A stretch of DNA of 64,000 nucleotides from Chrysemys picta bellii (lineage: Eukaryota; Chordata; Testudines; Emydidae), in contig NC_088795.1 in the NCBI RefSeq assembly GCF_011386835.1, positions 106,638,434 through 106,702,433 of the forward strand, read 5' to 3'. The position numbers and the translations under genes were made by a program. Under the pieces are notes generated by a model, which saw nothing but the letters and a program-made list of their open reading frames with translations, did not search any database and was not told the DNA's origin. Shown here in pieces: positions 55,723 through 64,000 of the stretch. The first letter of the stretch is position 1; each line of letters opens with the position of its first letter.

Positions 55723-57434
55723 TAACTAGATATCAAGAGTTATGTTAAATCCAAGCAAAGCATATGATCAAAACAGCTATAATTTCAAATTTTATTACAC
55801 AATGTTTTAAGTAAAACTAATAACAGTGAGTTTATATGCCACTTATAGAATGAAATATGTTCAAATAACACATTTGTCAACTAACTTTGAACAAAGAAAT
55901 ACGTTGAAATTCTGATCTGTTTGCAAAAAAAGGGACTGTGTTCACTCTGAATTTAAATTGAAAAACGATTTTAAAAGTCATAACATTTGAGTATGTATGA
56001 TCTTATTTGTGACTTTACAAAGCTGGAATAAAGCATCTCCATGGTGAATATAGTTGGATAATATCTTGCACGTATTGTTTGAAGCAGAACATTCAACGTT
56101 GGTTATTACTCCTTTTTACCACTTTATATTCATCAAATAATTTCACGTTAATTTCAGGAAGCCAAAATCAGCCACAGTGATCGTGGTAACTGTTATTGCC
56201 ATGGTCATAGCTTTGTTGTTTAGGGCTTTGCTACTCATAAAACATTATATATTCCACTTTCCTTTGTTCTTTTTGGAGAGCTGTTTAGTTTCAGAGTTGG
56301 AGATTATGGGGAAGATTTTTAAAGTCACAAAGCACAGTTAAATTCCAAGCTCACATTGGAAAGTCTGAGAGAGTCACTGCCTAACTCTCACTTGGGCTTT
56401 TAAATCTTCCCTGTAATCAGCTAAACTAAACCATATACATTTACTATTTTTGGTCATCTGCGAATTCTGCTTTGCTTCATTACTTGTGTGTCTGGTAATC
56501 TTTACTTAGTTTATATTAACTCCATTGTAAAATACATTTGACTTGTATGCATTTTCAATTCTAATTTTATAGGTGAAATCTGACTCCATTGAAATCAATG
56601 GCAAATTTCCATGGTCTTCAGAATTTCACCCTATGCTTCTGATATCTCTATTGTGTATTTCTAGCTGAGCGCTCATGGCCTGATTTGAAAGGTTATGAGC
56701 ACCCATGCGTCTGACTGGCTGGCAGTTTTGTAGACCATTTTAATATATATTCAGTTGAAAGACTTGTAGCAGGCAGACTATATGTGGACTGGAAGATTAT
56801 GGGATTGAAGTGGAGAATTTCTGGTGATAACTCAGCTAATCAGGTTGACTGCGAAAATCAAAGAGGAGAAAAACATTGACTTCAATGAGAGCAGTAGGCA
56901 CTCACCACTTTTATTTTAGTATGCCAAGTCATATCCAATCAATATTCAAGGAGTACTCAGATCTAAGATAATTAGTTCCTCTCTTCCCATTTGAGTGCAT
57001 GTCTCCTTCTTGATGAGCTTTGGTGACACCCATTCAGGCAATCATCAATATATTTTGCTAAAATCTGGTCTCTGTCTATGTGGAACAAGTCCTCCTATAG
57101 AAGGTATTTTAACAGTCTCCAAAACCAAAATCCTCCTTTTCTATTACCTTCAGCTGAATGCTAACTTGCAGATTCAATAGTAATTTTAAGTTAGCTGCCA
57201 AACCCCCCCGCACATTACAGTACATTAAAGATATTAATTGTACATATTTCAGAAAATTCAGATTTAAGATTCCTAAAGTGTAATTAACCCTGTCCCCTGG
57301 TATGTATTACATTGAGGTCTTTCAAAACATGAGCCGAGAACCTGAAAACGTGACTATTTATCAAATAAGGATATACTGAAAGGCACTGCTCATTTTTGTG
57401 TTGCTTAAGTAAATAATCATAGCAATATAATATT
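55723..57434. other. intergenic stretch
   Basis: It includes a short palindromic repeat at 56575-56636 (CTCCATTGAAATCAATGGC). Otherwise nothing is recognised. Confidence 0.4.
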
Positions 57435-57439
57435 TCCAC

Positions 57440-57620
57440 TTAGGCAGCACCTGTCACCCAAAGACACCAAAGTGTTTTGCAAATATTAAGTCTTACAGTG
57501 GTTCTAGGAGGTAGAGCAGATACAAAATATACATATTTTACAGAGTGGGATACAGAGATTAATGGCATAAGCAAGATCATACAGCTGGTGAGTAACAGAG
57601 AAGGGAAGTCCTGACTCGCA
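57440..57620. mobile_element. MIR-like repeat, diverged
   Basis: CAAAGTGTTTTGCAAATATTAAG, TTTTACAGAGTGGGATACAGAG and GCAAGATCATACAGCTGGTGAG follow the MIR word order. Old and worn. Confidence 0.55.
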
Positions 57621-58166
57621 AGTGCCTTTTTTTCATCGAATATAACAGTGCCTGCAAATGAAGCTGAATTGTGTAATATAAATTTTTGTCTAGACTGGAC
57701 CTTTTTGACCGCAGTAGGGATGGATGAATTTGTTTTGTTATAAGAAGAAGCATATCAAACTTTTGTCTGTCCTCTGGAATGAAACCTTCTGAAAGGATGA
57801 AAATACTTTGTTGCATGAAGGTCCCAGGATAGACCTCTTTTATACATTAACTTCTTCTGTATGTTAGCAGATCACACTGCTCTACAGCCAAAATGCTTCT
57901 GAAATAAATGTAGTCAAACTTTACTAATTCTGGTTCACTGAGAACGAAAATGATTCATAAAATTGTTGATTGGCTCTAGTTTTCAAGATATACTATTGGG
58001 TCATTATATACGACCCTTGACTTGGAAATGGTGGAGGATAAGTGAGTTATAAAGGGAAGGGATCTCAATTTAAACCAGAAATGACTAAAATACATCTTTG
58101 ACTGGTTCTATGAATAAATCTATGACTGGGTTTGGACAGTACTTGCTTTTTAGGCAAAACAATGAA

Positions 58167-58247
58167 TGATGCAATCTGAAGCTGGTATTGCGTCATATAT
58201 GATATGAATTGCATCATGTTATTCCTAGAAGTCATGGATGATGCAAT
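58167..58247. promoter_or_regulatory. cluster of four ATF4/C-EBP amino-acid response elements
   Basis: TGATGCAAT or its reverse ATTGCATCA is the consensus C/EBP-ATF composite (amino-acid response) element. It occurs exactly at 58167-58175 (+), 58208-58216 (-) and 58239-58247 (+). An 8-of-9 match ATTGCGTCA lies at 58187-58195 (-). Start-to-start distances are 20, 21 and 31 bases, close to two, two and three helical turns. The cluster sits 139-219 bases before the ATG at 58386. A TATA-like TTATAAAG lies further upstream at 58048, so the motifs could be in the promoter or in a 5' leader. Confidence 0.6.
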
Positions 58248-58385
58248 CATAATGAAGCTTACATCACTCTGCTGAACAAATTGCCCTATATCACCTCTAG
58301 AAATCATACAGTGTCGTGCTCTCTTATTGGTCAGTGTTTGATTTTTGCAAAGGGACACATTTCTGTTTAGCTAAAGTGAGCAGAG

Positions 58386-60044
58386 ATGCCTCGTACTTGT
58401 GTGAACAGTGCAGATAACTTCTGCTATGTTTTGCATCACAAAAGTGCAGTATAACCACTATGGTTAAGAAAGCTTATCACCTTTATTTTGGCTGCAAAAT
58501 TGGAGATCAGGACAAGAAGTGGGCCCCACACATATGCTGCAACACTTGTGCAACAAATCTTCACCAGTGGTTGAACAGGAAAAGGAAATCTATGCCTTTT
58601 GCAGTGCCAATGATTTGGAGAGAGCCAACAGATCATACCAGCAATTGTTACTTCTGCATGGTGCCTCCAGTTGGAAAAGGTGTGTCAAAGAAGAAAACGT
58701 GGACTGTGCATTATCCAAACATTCCATCAGCTATATGCCCAGTACCCCACGGAGAAGGACTGCCGGTTCCTGATGCACCAGAATCATTCTTACTTGAGTC
58801 AGACGAGGAAGAGGAAGAGGATGAAACTTCTGGTCCTGAACCATCAATGTCACAGGACCCACATTTTCTCCCATCCTCCTCCTCTGAACCACACCTCATA
58901 ACACAAGGTGAACTGAATGACCTTGTCAGGGATTTGGAACTACCCAAGAGTAAAGCAGAGCTGTTGGGCTCCAGACTACAGCAGTGGAATCTCCTGGCAG
59001 GTGATGTTAGGATTTCCATGTTCCGTGACCGTCAAAAGGATCTTGTCCCATTCTTCTTCATGGAAGGTGATCTTGTAGCCTGCAACAACATCGATGGTGT
59101 GATGGCAGCTCTCAACATCGTTCACGATGCGGATGAGTGGAGACTGTTCGTTGATTCATCGAAGACAAGTCTTAAAGTTGTTTTACTGCATAATGGCAAT
59201 GTTTTGCCATCAATTCCAGTTGGTCATGCAGTCCATATGAAGGAAACCTATGACAACATGAAACAACTTTTGAGGTGCATAAACTATGACCAACATCAGT
59301 GGCAGCTTTGTGGTGATATGAAGGTTGTTGCTCTCTTGCTTGGTCTGCAGACTGGATACACAAAGTACTGCTGCTATCTCTGCGAATGGGATAGTCGTGC
59401 AAGAGATTCCCACTCCATCAAGAAAGATTGGCCACTCCGACAGTCATTGGAGCCTGGGAGGAAAAGTGTTCAGCATCCACCACTTGTTGAATCAAGGAAG
59501 ATTTTGTTACCACCCTTACACATCAAGCTGGGTCGATGAAGAACTTTGTCAAGGCCATTGACAAAACACAAGCAGCTTTCAAGTACCTCCGTGGAAAATT
59601 TCCAAGGTTAAGTGAAGCTAAGATAAGGAAGGTGTCTTTGGTCCTCAGATTTTTGAACTTCTTCGCAATGATGCATTTGACCATGCACTGCATGGCAAGG
59701 AAAAGACGGCATGGAAAGCCTTCCAGTTAGTGGCAATAAATTTTCTCTGAAACAACAAGGCAGACAACTATAGGTTGTTGGTGGAAAACCTCCTCAAGGC
59801 ATACAAAAGCCTTGGTTGCAACATGTCACTAAAGATACATTTTTTGCACTCTCATCTAGATTTTTGTCCACCGAACTGCGGAGCAGTGAGCGACGAGCAC
59901 GGCGAGCGATTTCACCAGGACATTTCAACAATGGAGAAACGCTATCAGGGCAAATGGAGCCCATCAATGCTTGCAGACTATTGCTGGACAGTGACAAGAG
60001 ATGCTCCATTTAATGAATACAAGAGACAAGCCAAGAGCGCCGAG
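58386..60044 (+). pseudogene. intronless gene of an uncharacterised transposase-like family, nearly intact
   Basis: From ATG 58386 the frame gives a Cys-rich start (T-C-V-N-S-A-D-N-F-C) and soon stops; reading resumes at 58460 for 359 codons. Residues 20-75 of that frame hold paired cysteines (F-G-C-K; H-I-C-C-N-T-C; N-C-Y-F-C) that look like a zinc-binding head. An acidic Ser/Glu linker follows at 113-140. The C-terminal part has L-F-V-D-S-S-K (59143), C-G-D-M-K-V (59309), a C-C-Y-L-C-E-W-D knuckle and, after one-base frame breaks near 59534 and 59635 and a stop near 59748, S-D-E-H-G-E-R-F-H-Q-D (59887-59919). Spaced acidic residues around a Cys knuckle suggest an RNase H/DDE-type transposase, but this is inference. 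The family recurs in turtles and invertebrates as unnamed proteins. AATAAA follows at 60101. Confidence 0.65.
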
Positions 60045-60100
60045 TAGACACTGACTAGAACTAAACTATGTACATAATAGTTTTTTGCCTTTTGTTTCAT

Positions 60101-60106
60101 AATAAA
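60101..60106 (+). terminator. poly(A) signal of the 58 kb gene
   Basis: AATAAA lies 57 bases after the last stop, in an AT-rich 3' end. Confidence 0.5.
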
Positions 60107-61568
60107 TTTTATTTATATAACCCTTTTGCTGATTTTTAAAGTGTTACATAAACAGGACAGGTGAAATATTATCATGTAAAGAGACCATAAACACATGAAG
60201 AGACCTAGGTTTACAATTTATGATTAAAACTCTACTATCTATACATAGACATAAAATGTAAAACTTATATCTTAAACAGTAGCCAATCAGTTGTTTTAAT
60301 TGTCATATTTGAATTCAGCGCATCAAAATACATACTAAATAGCACATTTTATCTCTGAAGCAGACGACTTCTCAAAAATTGTAGACCAGTGTCATTTGCA
60401 GTGGGAAAGATGATGTTGAAGCCTAAATACAGTAATCCATGCAGATTATGATAAATCACGTGCTAAATTTCATTCGTTTGTGTTTATTTTGTGTTTGTAT
60501 GTTTGTATTTTGAACTAGATGTCCAGAAAAAGAACCACAAACTGAAATATTTTTGTCAGGAAGTTTGAAATTTAAATTATTGCATGGAAATTACAAAATC
60601 AGTTGTGGGCAGCCAAAATTTAATATGGAGCATTTTTAAAAACAGTCATATTATTTGATGTAAATTAGATTTATAAAATAAACTCAATCCTTACCTACAA
60701 TACACTTAATGATGCAACCTATCTATTGGACATCACCAGTAGGTGGATTATTTAAAGGATAAAAAATCTGATGAAATGTGATTTAAAAAAAACATATTCT
60801 AAGAATTTCTCTTTAAATTATAGAATCCTAGGAGCAGAAATAAGTAAAATTCATGAAGGCACTTGAAAATGTATACCAAACATCTCTGTGAGGAAACAAA
60901 TTAACTATATCGCTGTTTAAATTGAACTGCAGTTCTTTTACTGCATCTTAAGATAAAATGATATTTTTAAGATAAAGTGATATTTTAAATTATATCATTA
61001 CTTTCTGTGAATTTTACAAATTCTTTGTCTTGATGTGTCTTTCTGAGAATGACCTGTTAAACCCCATTACAGCAGAACATTGAATCACCTTACATAATGT
61101 AACATGCTGACATATCTGGGAGCAATATATAATTCTGATGACCCTTCAGGACTGACAATTTTGAAAAGTTGTGGTTCACTGAAAACCAGGAATAAAACCA
61201 GAGCAGTTGTTTTAGTTAACATCTACAATGTCACAATATTCATATGAAGATCCAAAAGGAAGATGGAATAATCAGAAATATTTAGCAAAGATGAATTATA
61301 CTATTTGCTAACATGTTCTGTCTCATACTGTAATTACCAAAAGTGTAGAGTGGAAGAATTTACACTTATTTTAATAGCTGAGTCAAAGGCATTAAGGGCA
61401 CCTGCCCTCCCTCAAAGACACCAATTTAGGTCTCTTTTCTGGATATGCATAATCCATGAGGATCTTCAGGGAATTAAATATCTGAAATGAACTTCAAATC
61501 TGACATACATCAGTCTAAATTTTTTTTCTTCCCAGAGTAGCACAGGTGTTTGTGTTGCCAGTTAGAGA
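60107..61568. other. AT-rich intergenic stretch or transposon 3' flank
   Basis: No ORF or repeat recognised. I looked for an inverted counterpart of the region before 58100 and found none by eye. Confidence 0.35.
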
Positions 61569-61768
61569 GATGGGCAAAATAGATTCCTTGAGGATCTGTT
61601 CCATGATTTTTCCGGGGACTGACGTGAGGCTGACTCGTCCGTAGTTCTCCAGATTCTTCTTCCCTTTTTAAAAGATGGGCACTACATTTGCCTTTTTCCA
61701 TTTGTCTGGGACCTCACCTGATCGCCATGAGTTTTCAAAGATAATGATCAGTCTTGCCACTGAGTACA
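61569..61768 (-). mobile_element. CR1 LINE fragment (RT N-terminal part)
   Basis: It matches 63800-63965 nearly word for word (ATTCCTTGAGGA...CATGATTTTTCC, GAGGCTGACT, CCATGAGTTTTCAAA). It lacks a CR1 3' end and directly abuts Harbinger coding sequence on its right. Confidence 0.85.
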
Positions 61769-62150
61769 GCAGTGGAAATGCCTACTTTTCTGTGATCATG
61801 AAAGTGCTAGTGGATCACGTGGGATGCTTCTCTGATGGACTGATCAGAGAAGGTGTATGACACTCACATCTTTAAGAACACCGGACTTTTCAAATAGCTG
61901 CAAATGGGGACATTCATTCCAAAGCAGCAGATTACCTTCGGTGATATTGAAATGTCAACAGTGATTCTGGAGTCCCAGCCTACCTCTTGTTCCCCTGGCT
62001 CATGAAGTTGTAAACCGGCCATTTTGACAGGGCCAAGGAAAGATTCATCTACTATGTCAGCAGGTGTAAAATGACTGTTGAATGTGCTCTTAATAGATTG
62101 AAGGGATACTTGCATTGTTTACTCACTAGATTGAATATCAATGAGAAAAA
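61769..62150 (+). pseudogene. second PIF-Harbinger transposase remnant
   Basis: In shifting plus-strand frames it shows A-Y-F-S-V-I-M-K-V-L-V-D-H-V-G-C-F-S-D (61781-61840), F-K-N-T-G-L-F near 61872, G-D-I-E-M-S near 61940, a P-W-L-M-K step near 61995 and M-T-V-E-C-A-L-N-R-L-K-G (62070-62105). These are in the order found in PIF-Harbinger transposases. The Glu of V-E-x-A is kept. It is more complete in this half than the copy at 24660. The N-terminal half is missing, replaced by the CR1 fragment at its left edge. Confidence 0.75.
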
Positions 62151-62872
62151 CATCTCAATGATTATAACTGTAAGTTATAGACTGCATAATATCTGAGTTA
62201 AAGGTGAAAAGCTGCCACCAGGGTGAAGGAGCAAGACAGATGTCTGTCTACTAAATTTAAACAGCCGGACCAAAGGGCAATTACAAGGGGCAATGTAGAA
62301 ATATATGGCTAAGGGAGACTTTCAAAGAATATTTTACCAGTTAGTCATCATAATGTTCTCAGTTGCTTTCATGAAATAGTGCTTGTCTTGGGTAATTTAG
62401 GTTATTTATTGGTTGGTTCTTTGCCTGCCACTAGGAATTCTATAATGCTTGATGTGCATTTATAAACATGGCTGGTGTCATGTTTCTCTACCAGATAAAA
62501 GCTGCCTAAAGAACTTTCTTCTCAGTGAAGTACACACCAGTTGGTGTTCATCATAAGATACTTTAATGCTCTGCCAGGTATGGCTGAGGTTTACTTAAGT
62601 AAGATATTTTACGCACAGTACCACCTAGCATTCCTTTACAGCTGGGTCTTTGCACTCTGTTATGTATTCTGCAATGCTTGATGTGAACTAATGTAGATAG
62701 TGACTTTCCAGAAATAGAAATGTAATGTGTGAAAAACAGCAGTTAATAAAATTGAAGTGCAAACAGACACGTACCAGGTTTAAAAAACTTTTACCAACAC
62801 TGTTTACAGGGTGAACCATAGTTTAAAATCCCAAGTGAAAATGACAGTGAACAGTAAACATTTATGTCCATA
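62151..62872. other. intergenic stretch with a short direct repeat
   Basis: ATTCT(A/G)(T/C)AATGCTTGATGTG occurs near 62437 and again near 62667. No gene seen. Confidence 0.4.
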
Positions 62873-64000
62873 TAGAATCATAGAATATCAGGGTTGGAAG
62901 GTACCTCAAGAGGTCATCTAGTCCAACCCCCTGCTCAAAGCAGGACCAATTCCCAACTAAATCATCCCAGCCAGGGCTTTGTCAAGCCGGGCCTTAAAAA
63001 CCTCCAGGGAAGGAGACTCCACCACCTCCCTAGGTAACGCAGTCCAGTGCTTCACCACCCTCCTAGTGAAATAGTGTTTCCTAATATCCAACCTGGACCT
63101 CCCCCAAAATGCCATTAGCCTTCTTGGCAACAAGAGCACACTGACTCATATCCAGGTTCTTGTCCACTGTGACCCCTAGGTCCTTTTCTGCAGAACTGCT
63201 ACCTAGCCATTTGGTTCCTAGTCTGTAGCAGTGCATGGGATTCTTCCATCCTAAGTGCAGGACTCTGCACTTGTCCTTGTTGAACCTCATCAGTTTTTTT
63301 TGGCCCAATCCTCTAATTTGTTTAGGTCCCTCTGTATCCGATCCCTACCCTCTAGTGTATCTACCACGCCTCCTAGTTTAGTGTCAGCTGCAAACTTGCT
63401 GAGAGTGCAGTCCACACCATCCTCCAGATCATTATTAAAGATATTAAACAAAACCAGCCCCTGAACCGACCCTTGGGGCACTCCGCTTGAAACCAGCTGC
63501 CAACTAGACATGGAGCCATTGATCACTACCCGTTGAGCCCGACGATCTAGCCAGCTTTCTATCCACCTTACAGTCCATTCATCCAGCCCATACTTCTTTA
63601 ACTTGGCGGCAAGAATACTGTGGGAGACCGTATCAAAAGCTTTGCTAAAGTCAAGGAATAACACATCCACTGCTTTCCCCTCATCCACAGAGCCAGTTAT
63701 CTCATCATAGAAGGCAATTAGGTTAGTTAGGCACGACTTCCCCTTGGTGAATCCATGCTGACTGTTCCTGATCACTTTTCTCTCCTCTAAGTGTTTCATA
63801 ATTGATTCCTTGAGGACCTGCTCCATGATTTTTCCAGGCACTGAGGTGAGGCTGACTGGCCTGTAGTTCCCCGGATCCTCCTTCTTCCCTTTTTTAAAGA
63901 TGGGTACTACATTAGCCTTTTTCCAGTCATCTGGGACCTCCCCCAATCGCCATGAGTTTTCAAAAATAATGGCTAATGGCTCTGCAATCTCATCCGCCAA
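62873..64000 (-). mobile_element. CR1 LINE, ORF2 RT with internal deletion, runs off the window
   Basis: The minus strand has 236 open codons (64000-63290) covering the RT core: N-Y-R-P-V-S-L-T, D-F-S-K-A-F-D-T-V-S and G-V-P-Q-G-S. The catalytic box reads F-A-A-D in place of F-A-D-D, so one catalytic Asp is lost. A frame shift leads to [12 protein letters not shown] (63300-63240). Near 63100 an internal deletion joins K-K-A-N-G-I-L to the terminal R-L-D-I-R-K...[11 protein letters not shown] segment (63085-62960). The 3' end is ATAGAATCATAGAATATCAGG. Confidence 0.9.

Noticed and set aside
1..64000. CRISPR arrays, bacterial operons or ribosome binding sites
   Set aside because: The sequence is clearly vertebrate; no regularly spaced direct repeats of that kind were seen.

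Overview
The window looks like intergenic DNA from a turtle (most likely a cryptodiran). This rests on several copies of the tRNA-headed turtle Pol III SINE with a CR1-like tail, CR1 LINEs with the reptile/bird 3' end, reptile-type Penelope-like elements, PIF-Harbinger and hAT debris, and AT-rich sequence with long TG microsatellites. I recognise no intact host gene, tRNA or rRNA gene. Nearly everything identifiable is a transposable element or an endogenous retrovirus.

Region by region. Positions 1-7596 hold the 3' part of an old endogenous retrovirus: three tandem, diverged retropepsin-like ORFs, then a broken env, a polypurine tract and a ~1.26 kb LTR with CCAAT/TATA boxes and a poly(A) signal. 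No gag, reverse transcriptase or integrase is visible. Two hAT MITEs and one Penelope-like insertion interrupt the provirus, each with target-site duplications (TSDs). Positions 7.8-24 kb carry Penelope-like debris, microsatellites, CR1, SINEs, hAT and palindromic MITEs, an LTR-like element and LINE endonuclease scraps. Positions 24.6-29 kb hold a decayed PIF-Harbinger transposase on the plus strand and a proline-rich coding remnant on the minus strand. Positions 29-38 kb contain two Penelope-like elements, a solo LTR with a TSD, and an LTR-like element. Positions 38.8-42.2 kb are a nest: a plus-strand CR1 interrupted by a hAT element (itself holding a minus-strand CR1) and by a solo LTR. Positions 43.9-56 kb hold further LTR-like elements, MITEs, a 7SL RNA-derived fragment, a ~1.1 kb degenerate minisatellite that switches strand, and a solo LTR with an exact TSD. 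Positions 58.1-60.1 kb hold a nearly intact intronless gene of a transposase-like family. Its upstream region has four matches to the ATF4/C-EBP amino-acid response element at near-helical spacing. Positions 61.5-64 kb have a second Harbinger remnant and two CR1 fragments.

Most interesting: the triplicated protease-like ORFs just before env, the response-element cluster upstream of the 58 kb gene, hammerhead-ribozyme-like cores in Penelope-type repeats, the 7SL fragment, and the strand-switching minisatellite. Family names rest on visible motifs, TSDs and general knowledge; nothing was searched. Endogenous viral genes are described with their breaks and are not reconstructed.
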